The notes beneath the pieces were generated by a model that had not been told where the DNA came from, ran no database searches, and worked only from the letters and a program-made list of their open reading frames with translations. Both the position numbers and the translations under genes were made by a program. Below, piece by piece: positions 35,370 to 47,924 of a stretch of DNA of 64,000 nucleotides. The stretch is from Hyperoplus lanceolatus (Eukaryota; Chordata; Actinopteri; Uranoscopiformes; Ammodytidae): contig CM049402.1 in the NCBI GenBank assembly GCA_026929865.2, forward strand, positions 25,985,001 through 26,049,000. Direction: 5' to 3'. Each line of letters opens with the position of its first letter. Position 1 is the first letter of the stretch.

Positions 35370-37081
35370 TGGCAAATTTGATTTTAGTCATGTTTTTTTG
35401 CACTTCCCAACTTTTTTTTGGAAAATGACAGTGTCATTGTAGGAGCTAATGCTTTGTAAATGGGGATAATGCTTTCGCTCAGCAGGATAGTACTCTTTTT
35501 GTTTCCATGCCTGTTCACTTTTCTTGGCTCATTTTTTGTCTGTCTGTTCTCTTCCAGTTTTCCCTGGTGGAGACAAGACGGTGTGGATCAGGTCCTCCTC
35601 TGGCAGCATCTGAAGTCCTCCTGCATCCACACTATTCATATTTTATTTTAGTATTAGCATGTTCACACTAGTCAATTATTGTATTTCTTCATGATTTTTT
35701 TGTAAGTGACATCTATTATAAAAATCGGACTTCAAATTTCAGCATTTGGCAAAATATATATTTTTTACATTGGTCTAGGGCAATATTGAACCTTCCTTAC
35801 TGAGAGCTGAGTGTTCTTAACATTTTGATATGAATCACCTGGGTATTATGTTATCTACTTGCCCTCTAAAATGGTAATTTATAAAAGCATGTAAATCGAG
35901 AAAATGCCCTTAAACCTAACCCCATAAAACGTTGGGACAAAAAATCATTTTTGTCATGTTTTTTGTACTTCTTCAACCTTTTTTGGAAAAATTCCAATGT
36001 ATTTTAGAAGCTAATGTTTTGGAGAGGCAATTTCATAGAGCCAAAACAATTTGTCCTGGGGGAATAAAGGTATTATTACATAAGTTTCCAAATTTTTCAA
36101 AAATCTTACTTCAAATTGCAGCTTTTTGTCACAAATTTTTTTTTTCACATTAGTGTCTAGGACAAAATTGAAACTCCCTAATATAGAGCTGGCAGTGTTC
36201 TGAACATTTTGATATGAATCCACCTGGATATTATTTTATCTACTTGCCCTCTAAAATGGTAATTTATGAAAAGCATGTAAAATCGAGAAAATGTACCCTT
36301 AGATCTCAACCCAAAAAACGTTTGGACAAAAATATCATTTTAGTCATGTTTTTTGCTCTTCCCAACCTTTTTATGGAAAAATTCCAGTACATTTTAGAAG
36401 CTAATGTTTTGGAGAAGCAATTTCAAGAGCCAAAATAATTCAATCAGATGAATAAAGGTATTATTTCACACAAATTTCGAATTAAAAAAAATCGGACTTC
36501 AAATTTCAACATTTATGTCAAAATATTTTTTTGCATTGGACTAGGCAAAATTGAACCTTCCTTACTGAGAGCTTGAGAGTGTTCTGAACATTTTTCATAT
36601 GAATCACCAGGGTATTATGTGGATCTACTTGCCCTCTAAAATGGTAATTTATAGAAGCATGTAAAATCGAGAAAATGCCCTTAGATCTCAACCCAAAAAA
36701 CGTTTGGCAAAAAGATCATTTTAGTCATGTTTTTGCCCTTCCCAAGCTTTTATGGAAAAATTCCAGTACATTTTAGAAGCTAATGTTTTGGAGAAGCAAT
36801 TTCAAGAGCCAAAATAACTCAATCAGATGAGTCAGGTATTATGTCACGGCCGAAATTTCTGAAATTTTCCAAAAATCGGACTTCGAAATTTCAACATTTA
36901 TGTCAAAATATTTTTTACATTGAACTAGGACAAACATTGAACCTTCCACACTGAGAGCTGAGAAAGTTCTGAACATTTTGATATGAATCACCTAGGTATT
37001 ACAAGTTATCTACTGTGTCCCTCAGAAATGGTAATTTATAAAGCATGTAAAATCGAGAAAAAGGCCTCAGGGCTCAGAGGG
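35370..37081. repeat. About four tandem copies of a 385-bp repeat at the piggyBac right end
   Basis: The marker ATGGTAATTTAT falls at 35871, 36256, 36641 and 37028, spacings of 385, 385 and 387. Each unit also has GATATGAATCACC, ATCGAGAAAA, CTTCCCAACCTTTT and GCTAATGTTTTGGAGA in the same order. A first, interrupted unit begins near 35370 and contains about 200 extra bases (35460-35710). The last unit runs directly into the right terminal repeat. The units are about 85-90% alike and non-coding. Confidence 0.85.
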
Positions 37082-37139
37082 TTAAGGTATAGGAAAGGTG
37101 GCTTATAGGTTAGGAGATTGGACTTTTCGGATAGGCCCT

Positions 37140-37847
37140 TGGAGTCTGATAGAATGGGGATGGAATTAACGAAGGTTGATGGAAACTTTCTTTAAGTCCT
37201 CACCATTTTTACAGATTCAGAGGGATGCATTTAATATAGGGCTAGGCGCAAGTTTAAAATCGGAGAGCATGCAATAACTCTGGTCTTGTGCTTTGGCAAA
37301 ATTTAAACGAATACCAAGAAAAACATCTACTAGGGGATAATGAGAAAATACTCCATTTGATGAGTTTATAGGCATATAAACCCCTTTTCTTTTCCTTTCT
37401 TGTCCATTTTGTGTAATATTTCTATACTCTCTTGTATTTTGTAAATAAAATCCCTTAAATGTTGTAAAGCCTCAGTTTGAATTAGTTTATTGCTGGAACA
37501 GAAGGACTTTAGGTATAGTTTTTTTTCTACAAAGAGATCGTTTCCCCCGGGAGGTAAGTACTTTGATTCCACACAACGGCACATTACTGATTTAACACAC
37601 GCACAACCTCATAAAACTAACCTCTCTGTAAGGAGAGAATATGCTCTAATTCCTTCCGGATTTAACGCAGGCGTTTAAATCTTGAAATAGTATAAATGTT
37701 CTGTTTTTAGGAAGCGGGGGTTAAGAAGCATAGGCTGCATAAAACTGAAATAAATAACTTGTGAAGGATATCTTCTGCCTAAAAGTGGTGAATGATTATC
37801 TGAATCAAATATAAAGCGTTGCATTTCGTACCTAAACAGGATTCATT
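37140..37847. other. Unassigned spacer
   Basis: No gene or element ends. Open frames such as 37366-37584 (minus) show no family resemblance. Confidence 0.4.
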
Positions 37848-37984
37848 ATATAGATCAGTGGTTCCCAACCTTTTTTTCCCTGAGGACCCCCGTGCCAGGG
37901 TCCAAGACAAGCAAGGCCCCCCCAACCCTAACTCCGACCCACATACACACAATAAAAGAATAGAGTGATTAATAACTTTTATTT

Positions 37985-38255
37985 GCAAAAAAAATAAACA
38001 GGTACTGATTTACACAGAGCTCCGTGGCTCTGTGTAAATCAGTATCTGCTTTTTCAAAAGCTTTTCTGATGTCCGTGGATCTTCTTGATAGTGCCAATTG
38101 CTTCTTTCTCTCAAAATATTCTCGACTTTCACCAATAGTCTCGGGGTGTTTGGTCTCCTGGTGTCGTTTCAGTTTGCATGGTTTCATGCTTTGATTAGCT
38201 AGCTTCTCGCCACAAATGACGCATTCTGGCCGAAAACTGTCCTGTCCTTTTATAA
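37985..38255 (-). pseudogene. BED-finger N-terminal piece of an hAT transposase
   Basis: Reading from about 38255 leftward: DFGFIKGQDSF, then PECVICGEKLANQSMKPCK and LKRHQETKHPETIG, a BED finger with C-x2-C and H-x4-H, followed by a basic helix FERKKQLALSRRSTDIRKAF. This is the arrangement at the start of Charlie-type transposases and related host ZBED proteins. The frame ends near 37969-37985 in unrelated sequence; the rest of the transposase is missing. Confidence 0.75.
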
Positions 38256-38551
38256 AACCAAAATCGATTTATCTGTCGAGATATTGCTTTGTTTTCATCT
38301 TTGGTACAGACGAACCATCTGTACATTTACGTTTCACAGAATTTTTTTTTTCTGTGTAAAGTGAGGCTGACCACAGCAAAACAATCAGCATTGCCCGCCA
38401 CCCACAGGCCGACCGGAAGGTTGCTTACGCAAGTTCAGAGGTCATATAATAATGAATTTAAATGTGGACCAATAATATGTTTTAATTAGCATTAAACATC
38501 GTTTTGATTATCCAATTGGATGTTATTGGGGTTTTAGGAATTTAATGTTTG

Positions 38552-38815
38552 GGCGACTGTGGCTCAGTTGGTTGAGCGGGTCGGCCGATGATCAAAGGGT
38601 TGGAGGTTCGATCCCCGCCCTGCCACCTGTCATAGTTGTTGTGTCCTTGGGCAAGACACTTAACCCACCTTGCCTCGTGTGAATGTCGATAGTTAGCCTG
38701 CTATCGGTGTATGAATGTGTGTGAATGGTAACGTGTAAATGGGAACAGGTCTCCCTTGCAAAAGAGTCTTCGGACTCAATGGGATATACCTGTATAAATA
38801 AAGGTTAAAAAAAAA
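38552..38815 (+). mobile_element. tRNA-derived SINE (V-SINE type)
   Basis: The head has RNA polymerase III boxes: box A in GTGGCTCAGTTGGTTGAGCG and box B GGTTCGATCCC. The body has the vertebrate SINE central motif CCTTGGGCAAGACACTTAACCC. The tail ends ATAAATAAAGGTT and a poly-A run with interruptions. It is inserted in the hAT element at 37856-38939; I did not find clean target duplications. Such SINEs are copied by a partner LINE that recognises the tail. Confidence 0.85.
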
Positions 38816-38947
38816 ATAAAAAATTGCAATTTTTTTTTTCCCACAAGTCACAACCTCAGCACAGACAAACTTGTGTGCCCCCCTTGCGATCTCTGGCGCC
38901 CCCTGTTGGGGGGCGCGGACCCCAGGTTGGGAACCACTGATATAGAT

Positions 38948-39334
38948 GAATAGGTTTAGAAGAAGTGAAACGCTGAACACAGTGGGTTTAATTATAACAC
39001 TTTTAATTTATTTAAGAGAATCCCAGGCAGTCTAGTAGTTAAGATCCCGCGAGCTCACCGCCAAGAGCCCGGGTGAGACGCTCAGCAGAAGCCGTGAGAG
39101 TAGGGGTAGCTCTTTAATGAGGATAAGGGTTGTAATTAAAGCATTGTGTTACAAGTTGGTAAATACTAGTTTAATAGGTCATAACTAATGAACTTAAAAA
39201 CTAACTTTTCATTGAAGGTCCGACTTTGGAAGTTGGGATCGCTTCAAGACTCATCTGCAAATGTAATATATATTATTTAACTATGTGTATATACATTGTG
39301 CACAGTGCATCCCTTAAGAGCTTGTACCAGCCTT
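38948..39334. other. Unassigned spacer
   Basis: Nothing recognisable. Confidence 0.4.
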
Positions 39335-39338
39335 TTAA

Positions 39339-40021
39339 ACTCTGAGCCCTAAGCCATTTTGAGATGTTTTGGTTCGCCTGGATTTATTCTCTTATTAAGA
39401 TTGCATTCATCACCCCTATAATGCATAGCTGTCAAGCTATCATTTATTTGGGTCAAAACCTGGACTATCAGAATATGTGTGCTGCAGTGATGTCGTTTGA
39501 ATGTGGGACATTATCAATTAGACAGTAAAAAAGCAAAAAGTATCTCACAATTATGTATTGATATGACACAAAAAGGCACATTGATTAAGCTTGTTATTGC
39601 TTAAAACACTTCTTCTTAGTCTTGGGAGTCAAAAAGTGATGAGAACATTCTAAAATAAATATAAATTATACATAATAGAAACTATTCATGCTTTTTTAAA
39701 AAATACATAGGCTTTTCCCCTGCATGTATGCTACTGACCACATGCTTACAGGCGATTAGCATAAATCCCTAACTAAAATATGCGATGAAAACGGATTTTA
39801 TATGGAAATAAAGAACAACATCGGATCTAACAGTTCCCGAAAATACCTAGGCTACAAGCTCCTGACTGGATATAAGCTCCTGTAAAGGCTGAGTGATCCA
39901 AAAAGAGCGACAAAACACACACACACACACACACACAATAGTCTACTAGAGAAAAAAACGGCACGGAGGTTACGGTTTATAGCCTAGATAAAATAAAATT
40001 ACGATAGGGCTCAGAGGGTTT
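39339..40021. mobile_element. Probable non-autonomous piggyBac relative
   Basis: TTAA at 39335-39338 and 40022-40025 flank ends ACTCTGAGCCCTAAG and ATAGGGCTCAGAGGGTT, which resemble the ends of the 4.1-kb piggyBac (CCCTCTGAGCCCTGAGG). The left end lacks the leading CCC and the right has extra T residues, so the boundaries are imperfect. It contains an AC microsatellite at 39915-39940 and no coding sequence. Confidence 0.55.
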
Positions 40022-40059
40022 TTAACACTGGTGGTCATGTAGCAACACATTTTAGCAAC

Positions 40060-40382
40060 TTACTCTCTCTCTTTCTCTCTCTCTCTTTCCTTCTTTATTT
40101 GCTCTTCCGCTACACTCGCTGCTAGAATCAATGTAACTTTGCAAACGTGTAGGCTACATTGCCAACAACTGCCACACTCGCTATTCTTCTTTGATGTTGG
40201 CTATGTGATGATGTGCAGCACTGCCGCATGCTGCGTAATTTACACTACGCGCTGCCCATTCTCTTAAAGGAGCTACATACCAAAAAAAAATAGAAAATGC
40301 AGAGAAGGATTTTTATAGCAGTGGCGGAGAAAATCCAGCAGCGGCGGGGCGCCGCTGCTGAGTGTACGTGCGGAAAACACTG
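40060..40382 (+). mobile_element. Right end of a CAGTGTTTCCC-type hAT-like element
   Basis: It matches the right part of 51609-52629: ACCAAAAAAAAATAGAAAA, TTTTTATAGCAGTGGCGGAG, AGCAGCGGC...GCGCCGCTGCTG, ending GTGCGGAAAACACTG at 40382. A TC-rich tract lies at 40065-40090. The corresponding left end is 28361-28700, in the same orientation. Confidence 0.65.
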
Positions 40383-40387
40383 GACTA

Positions 40388-40690
40388 TTTATTAGCTCCA
40401 CAAAACACAAAAATGTATACACTGATAGGCCTGCTTCTTTGTTTTGAATTTATACAAAGGTTTTGAACTGTTTAACTTGACGTTAACAATGTGCATGGAC
40501 CGCTAAAACTGGTATATGCACAAGCTTTAAGCTAACGTTAGCATTTGCACAATAAACTTAAAGAAAACACAGTACAGTCGCTTGATAGTTTTACTTAGTA
40601 CATGATAAATTAACCAACATTTTCACATACATTGATATTTCACACCAAATTAAAAACAGCAAAAGGCTGAAGTGACTCATCTCTTATCAT
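40388..40690 (-). repeat. Inverted repeat partner of 27560-27865
   Basis: It is the reverse complement of 27560-27865 and begins six bases after the hAT-like right end at 40382. There is no coding content. Confidence 0.75.
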
Positions 40691-41212
<522 letters not shown>

Positions 41213-41524
41213 GAGTTCATGTAAACAGTGGTAGACAACTCACATTAGCCATTTAATCTTGTGAAATGCACAGAGCTCCTAATTCACACAACAGACCATC
41301 TGACCTCATGCTATCACAGCTAATTCCCATCAATGGGCTATGCACTTTTCACCAACACTAGAGATCTGAAAGCATTTGATGGGTGTACTCATCCATGTGA
41401 CTTTTGAGTCTGAAGCCCTGTGAAAAGGATAGAGGAAGTTAATGGCGACTGAGACCCAGACACAGATGCAAAACAGTGTCTGTGATTGGTTCTGGTCCTC
41501 ATGCAGAGGTTATCATATAACTCA

Positions 41525-42817
41525 TGTAGGGGGTCAAACCTATGGACAGCTCTGTGCCGCCACCGTGCGGCCAAAACACTGCAGTACACCCTTACCTCTT
41601 CAGGTGGGCGTACCCAAACGCTAGCTGGAAAACTCCACCCCGGGGGAAAGCCGGGACCTTTAAAAGGATGCCCAGCGGCTCCTTCTTTCTTTCTGGTAAT
41701 CGGCTGTTTGCTGATACGCCTATAGAAACAACAAGTCTGTACAGATCTACAAGGGCCCTCTTCAGCCCTGAATCAACCACCACGTGTTTTACTAAGGCTA
41801 TCGCCTGCGGCCGCGGCGATCTCTAAAGCAACGAAGTGTTGAAGCTGTTCCGTTGGAACGACCAGAAGAACACTGGAAACAGGCGGTTTACCCAGAAACC
41901 TGCCTTTGGACCAAGGACGTAAGCCGGTCGAGTTGGTCTTCGATCGCAACCACACCATACGAGAAGCAGGCGGGTTTGTCCAGAAACTTAGCCTCTCGGA
42001 CCGCGGACTGGATAGCCGATCGAGTGATATTCGACCGCCATCCCCGCACCAAATCAGCTGCGCCCTCTTGCCTTTTTCCTGCGATCTGACACCGCAGAGA
42101 TCATCTCACCCGTTCATCGCCGTCTCGTAGGCCCCTTTCGCCCGCAAGGAAAGGAGTGGACTACCCGCCACGACGACGAAGCAGTGGGAATTAAGTTTCC
42201 CCAAGTGAGATTTTGGCTTTATAATTACCTGGGCAGATGTTTAGTTATTATTTACTTTTTAAGGTGTGAGCAATACTGTTTATTTTCGAATTTGTGTTTG
42301 CTATTTTGAAACAAGCTGTGTGATCAATCTCCGTTTGTCTTCTCCCCACGGAGAACCAGAACGGAAAGCTCGGTCTTTCCATTCACGCTGCAGTGTGGTT
42401 TCAGGTCTGCTGTATGTTTTAAAAACCTAACACCTTTCTTTCCCCCCCCTCTCCGCGTCCAAGCGTGGCCTTTCCCTCCTCTTCCTCTCCTGCACGCACG
42501 TACACACACGTTAGATGGTAGCCTTGATCAGATAGAATTGGTGCTAAGATCTTTGGTAGAATCCCTTTTTAAAGAGCTAGTGTTTGTAAGAAATTCCCCG
42601 CCTCAAATATCATCCGTCAGGTCTTTTGTTCCAAAGGTAGACGCCCTTTTGAGCACCCGTGGTAATCACTTCCCCCATCGGGGAAAGGAGGATAGCCTAG
42701 CCTAGCCATCCAGGGACGCCATTTTGTGGCATTACTAACCTAACTGATTTCGGGTCGCCATTTTGTGTCTGTCGCCCCAAGTCACGTGGGAGCTTCCCCG
42801 TCCCCTTTTTCCTTGCT

Positions 42818-42874
<57 letters not shown>

Positions 42875-43403
42875 TACACACACTCACTCACTCACTCACG
42901 CACTGGTACATAGCTGTATAAATAACAATGTTCTAGACGTTTTTCTTTGATTAAGTGTATTTGCTTTATGCGTGTATAAAACGGATGTTACCTTAAGTTT
43001 CATCGTGGTTAAAATAAATGTTCTTATATTGTAACCAGAAGTGTTTGTGATTTATTTGTGTGGATATTATTGGAGTGTCAACAATCAACAAGTGAAAGAC
43101 TCTGTAGCCTTCAGTGTTAAGATCATATTACCAAATTTATAATAGTAACTACTTGATTACATTATTTTATGGAAATGATCTTTGAGACTAGGATTTGCTA
43201 GTGTTGATTTGTTTAACTGAGCGTTAAGCTAATCAACATTTCTAAATAAATCCTTTGATTAAACGAGACAATTTGCTATTACTTTTCCATTCTTCCATGA
43301 ATGGTGGTGCCCCTTTTGAACTTTAAGAAATTATTAAAGTATTATTAATCATCAGATTAATTTCTAATAGCTGAATTAATCTGAACTACCTGTACCCGCT
43401 ACA
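41525..43403 (+). mobile_element. Probable solo LTR (1.88 kb)
   Basis: The segment starts TGTAGGGGGTC and ends ACCCGCTACA, so it has TG...CA ends that are also inverted (TGTAGSGGGT). CTCA lies directly on both sides (41521-41524 and 43404-43407), a 4-base duplication as made by Gypsy-type integrases. Inside are a TTTAAAAGG TATA-like site near 41656 followed by a GC-rich stretch, a CA microsatellite at 42817-42870, and AATAAA near 43012 as a plausible polyadenylation signal. Open frames in 41400-42130 are composition effects of the GC-rich part. No second LTR or pol gene is in the window, so recombination to a solo LTR is inferred. Confidence 0.6.
42817..42870. repeat. (CA)n microsatellite inside the LTR
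   Basis: About 25 CA units followed by ATAC and CTCA repeats. Confidence 0.95.
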
Positions 43404-43407
43404 CTCA

Positions 43408-45392
43408 TATAAGCTCAAATAACCAGATTTAACTAATGCCTGCAAAATAGAAAAGGTAAATGTAATACTTTTCCTCATACAGGTGTTGACGTGGAGGAGC
43501 CAATACATTATGATAATGTATGCATCACAGATAATCTGTAGTGTTGGCAAACAGTTTAAATTTTACAAATTCTAATCCAGTTTTTCCATGTTAATCTTTG
43601 CGGTACAAGTTGAGAACACATGTATTATTTAGGTTGAACTTTGCCTCAGATGTTGCCATCTGTCAATTTATTTTGTATCATTGAGTGTGAACAACAACAT
43701 CTTTACCCTAAGGCTATGGTAGAAATCAGAGCATATGTTTTCAGTCGATGGTAAAGCATTCACATTGGCACCAAGCCCCAACCACAGCGAGTTCTTCTAG
43801 CATCCAATGCAGATGTGACAGAAAATGAAATTCACCGAGTGGCCACTAAGAGGTGGTACCAAAACAGAGCATATTTTCTCCTGTAGGCCGTTTTCACAGC
43901 ATTATTAAACCTATTTACGGCCTGGTCCATGACAACACTGAGGGGGGTGGATTTTTTGGTTTACGCTTGTTTTTTTTAACTAGTGGAGGTTAAAATGTAC
44001 AAATAATTAGGGGTGCGGTCTCTTGAGTGACAGCTGGCCCTCACTTTAACTTGGAGGTATACGTCAGCTAGATGGGCGTATATCCCTCGCCCCCGACTTC
44101 ATATCGATTCCCTTTTTTGGTAAGAGGAAATGAGGCAGAGTCAAACTCTGACAAGATGGCGAAGTGCATAAACCAGGACGATTGGATGCAGATGGAATAA
44201 CTGAGGTCAGCCCGGTAGCTACATCCATTTTATATACTTTCTATGATCGGCACATGCATAGTGTGTGTGTGTGTGTGTGTACAAGTGCACAAGCTAAGCT
44301 TGCTTCAACAGGATTCATGGAATGTTTCAAGGAGAAATACATTATCAAACCTTGATAGGCTCTAAACCCCTATTCATACATAATAAATTATTCAGAGCCA
44401 TGTAAACTAAACTCAAAGTCAATGATAAATGTGATCCAGTCATCAAAAGTGCTCAACCACACTTCATTAGGCTGGTATGAGTGCAGTGGAGACCTAATTA
44501 ACAGAGAGAAGGATGAAGGATTTTAGCTTGGCGCTAGGAGCAGGGCGGAGCAAGTGAGGGATTAAGATGCCGAGGTGGAAAGAGAAAGTGAGAGCAGAAG
44601 GTTACAGGATTAGGAGAATGACAAAGACAGACTAACCAATTTCTCTGATAATTATTCCTATGGTTATGTGCATGTAAAGGCTCATATGAGGTGGAATTAA
44701 ATGTGACTAGTCTGGAGTATTTGAAAATATTCCCTTGGAAGTATGTTTCTACCACACAGACAAATTAAACGGCTTCTTGTGCTTATAAAGAACTCCAACA
44801 CCTAATGAAACTCTTTGCCAAACATGTTATATGTGTCTGTTTTATTATAAATGAGTATCAATTGTTTTAGAGCTGTCTGAGAAGCTCAAGAGGGTTTTTT
44901 TCTCCGAAAAAGGAATGTTTATAAGATGAACAACTTTGTAACATTTACCTACCAGCAGACAGATGCAAAAAAATTAATTCCCAAACCAGTTACTTCTTTC
45001 TGTGGGTCTTCCTTTTCAACAAAATGTCTTAACTGCACAGAAGTCCAAAAAGAAGATTTTGTTTAGGTTAAACCTGTATAAGCCTTTAAAAAACACAATT
45101 GTCATTGTATTTAAATGCTGCACAGTGTGTGTGAAGGTGGGCACTAGAGGGCAGCAAAGCATCGTCAAAGCCCGAATTCCAGTACGGGAGTCATCAGACT
45201 GGAAACAGAAAATAATTCACAGTAGTCACACTATACATGTTAAAATAAGTTCAATATAACATAGGTGGGTATTATTAATTGTTGTTGTAGCCAGTAAGTA
45301 TTAAATGACAAAATACATCTCTCAAACATCCATCAAGACAATACCTCAGGATCCTCAGTTACTCAGGATAATCCAAAGGCTGCCAAACTGAA
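43408..45392. other. Unassigned spacer (2 kb)
   Basis: No gene or element ends recognised. A short GT tract lies near 44261-44280. Confidence 0.4.
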
Positions 45393-45421
45393 TGGGCAGG
45401 CAGGCAGGCAGGCAGGCAGGC
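45393..45421. repeat. (GGCA)n microsatellite
   Basis: Seven tandem GGCA/CAGG units. Confidence 0.95.
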
Positions 45422-47911
45422 ATTGTGCTCCAGTAGCTGTCTCTTTTCTTATCTTACCATTATTCAAAACTGCATGACCTGTAGAGGAAGAATCCTTCTT
45501 CATTCAGTTTGATAGGTGATCTCCTCAAGCCATTCCCCTGTACATTTAACTGACCAGAAGATCAATATTAAATATGTGAAGACAAGTTAAAATCATACCA
45601 AAATGTATGTAAATTATCCATCTTAAAGTAAAGTCAATAGGGTTAATATTGAGAGTAAAATTACAGAGCATGTTTATTTTCCTGGAACAACTGCTCTGAA
45701 ACCTTTGATCTTTTCAACTGAAAAGTTTTAACTTCTACATGTTTTGTTATTGCAGCCTGTCCAGACCATGTCCTCCAAGGAAGCGAATTAAGTAGTGTGA
45801 GCTGGTAATGAAGCTCTCAGATCACCAACATCATCCTGATGCTGCTTGTTGCTGAATAACCACCTGCCCCAGTGATCCAAGAACACCTTCATCAGGTCAC
45901 ACAGAATATCTGTAAAACATGACAGTCAGAGATAGTTCTACATCGTATTGTAATGTTTTAGCAGGGCTGACCGTGTACAAGAAGATACATGGAACAAACG
46001 TACGTTTTACAGTTTGTATGTGGTGGTCACAGTCCAAATGACTACATTAGCTAAACTACAGTTATCACAGTAGACAGAAGAACACCATAATGAGGGAACT
46101 ACAACCAGTAATTCACAACGTCTATTAAAGTTGTGATCAAGTCTCCAGGGCCGCATGTAGCTTCAAGCTCCCTCCTTTTCAAGGTGGTGAAGTCTTTTTA
46201 TTGATATGGATGTTATAAAAAGGCTAAGGATCTGCACAGGGAACAGCAACACAATCAAATTTGATCAGAAGTGAGATACAAAATATAAATGGCAATATAA
46301 TATTATATTATATGTACAGCTACCAAAGGAGGCAACAGTTGATATCAGAAGTAGTCCTTACATATCAGACTACACACCTGTACACTACAGTAAATTGTGT
46401 GGCGCATGTGCGAGACAGGCGGCACCGATGGGCGAACGAACAGGGGTGATAATGACGATAATGCGCTGCGGGAAACCATGCCGTCTCTGTGGTATGCAGA
46501 AAACATGTTCACATCATCCCTAATGTGTACTTATTGCAACAACTATAAACCGTTCAAAAATAGTTATGAATAATATGTATCAAAAGGTAGAAACTGATCA
46601 CATTAAACAATTGACTTAATCTTGTAAATTCAGTCAATTACAAAATGAGAAATCCATGCATTTCAAGATGAGACCGTTTTCTGAATTCCAGTGTGTTACA
46701 TCACGCTCAATGTATCTGTGGGTTTTAATGGACTGGATTGGCTTCACAGCAGCTTTCATGTAGCAGCTTAGTGCTAGCAGCTTAAGTGGCAAAAATATGC
46801 AGAACTAAATAAATGTATGCCAATCAATACAAGTTGACTGTGTGTCTTTCACTCGTTTAAGGGCATGTTTATCACAAACTGTAACATTTGCAATCAGTGC
46901 GACGTCACACAGACCTACACGAGCAGAGTTGCATGCAGGGCACGTGTACACAAGCTACATTAGCCGCTGGCTAACAATATTTTAACAGGGTGAGCTGCAA
47001 AACATGGTAAAACTCACCAGAAATTGAAGTCAGGAAAAGCACAGACGGTATCCTGCCTGTTCTTCAGTTTGTTAGTAAAGTGTGCTCCTCATTCAGACAG
47101 CATTCTGAAGAAAAACTGCAGTGATGTTCCAGTTGTTGTGGGGACAATTCCAGCTAAAATCACATAGATCAGCTGGATATCCTCTGATGCTGGCAGATGA
47201 TAGAGTCATGTGTTGGTTCTTGCAGCTAGCAGGAACATCAGGCTACCACAGAGCATGGACCTATACAGAAATGGACAGCGGAGTGAAAACCGTAGGAACG
47301 TTGAAGCCATTCATTCCTATGAAAGCTGCTCATTGGCGCAGGGCAACCATACAGGAAGTATTCCTGGCTTCGGCTTCCGCGTCCATGGTGCCAACACGCC
47401 CCTAAAGCGTGACGCGCAGTGTATGTTTCACTGACGTTCTTGGATGAAGAAAGCAGTGTAACAGTCTAATATGTCCATGCCGTAAACTAAGCTGAAGCTA
47501 AGCGGAGACGAGCACAGTTGTATTGTTTATCTACCATGGAAGTATAAATTACATATGCCCGATGATTCTCTGTATGTAATCTTAAAATGACACCCCGTTG
47601 TTGTTAAGTAATATAGTGATTCACACGTTCTAAACGAAGACTCCTCCTGCCATCAGGGCAGCACTATTAGCTAATGTAAGCTAAACCAGCTAGTGGGTTA
47701 GCGCTGTTTTCGTAGCGTGTGCTGTTAGGTAGTGAGCAAAGTTCTTCGTGTTCTATTGAAATAATAATAATATTTAAATGTCAAAGTGAGCTTTTTAAAG
47801 TTTAATTATAAGACCGAATGTGTGGTTGTCAAAGCAATTGCCTAAAAAGAATGGGTTAGAATTAGTTTTATTTTCCTGCTGTGGGTATCAATTATATTAC
47901 AAATTACACAA
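45422..47911. other. Unassigned stretch (2.5 kb)
   Basis: I found no exon series and no element ends. The frame 47121-47405 has no motif. The sequence is less AT-rich near 47300-47450. Confidence 0.4.
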
Positions 47912-47924
47912 GCTTAAAAATCCA

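Larger units (their letters stand above)
32977..37081 (+). mobile_element. 4.1-kb piggyBac element
   Basis: TTAA lies at 32973-32976 and 37082-37085. The ends CCCTCTGAACCCGGAGCCC and the complement of the right end, CCCTCTGAGCCCTGAGGCC, agree at 16 of 19 positions and begin with CCC, as piggyBac ends do. The element contains a decayed intron-bearing transposase (33414-35165) and an array of 385-base repeats reaching the right end. A shorter element at 39339-40021 has similar ends and may be a deleted relative. Confidence 0.85.
32165..37139. mobile_element. Older TIR element (AGGGCCTATCCGAAAA ends) split by piggyBac
   Basis: AGGGCCTATCCGAAAA starts at 32165 and its exact complement TTTTCGGATAGGCCCT ends at 37139. 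After subtracting the piggyBac at 32977-37081 and one TTAA, about 866 bases remain: 32165-32976 and 37086-37139. No clear target duplication flanks it (left GTCT, right TGGAGTCT). The left part is AT-rich with no recognised protein. Confidence 0.7.
37856..38939 (-). mobile_element. hAT (Charlie-like) element
   Basis: An exact 8-base duplication ATATAGAT lies at 37848-37855 and 38940-38947. The ends CAGTGGTTCCCAACCT and AGGTTGGGAACCACTG are perfect inverted repeats of 16 bases. It carries a BED finger on the minus strand and a SINE on the plus strand, and no complete transposase. Confidence 0.92.

Noticed and set aside
35826..37040. CRISPR-like regular spacing of repeats
   Set aside because: The 385-base units are contiguous tandem copies with no short repeat/spacer pattern, in a eukaryotic genome.
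38552..38630. Functional tRNA gene
   Set aside because: Boxes A and B are present but the 3' half of a cloverleaf is replaced by SINE body and tail.
41389..42130. Six overlapping open frames in GC-rich sequence, possible gene or CpG-island exon
   Set aside because: They lie in several frames on both strands with no splice grammar or homology; they fall mostly within the probable LTR.
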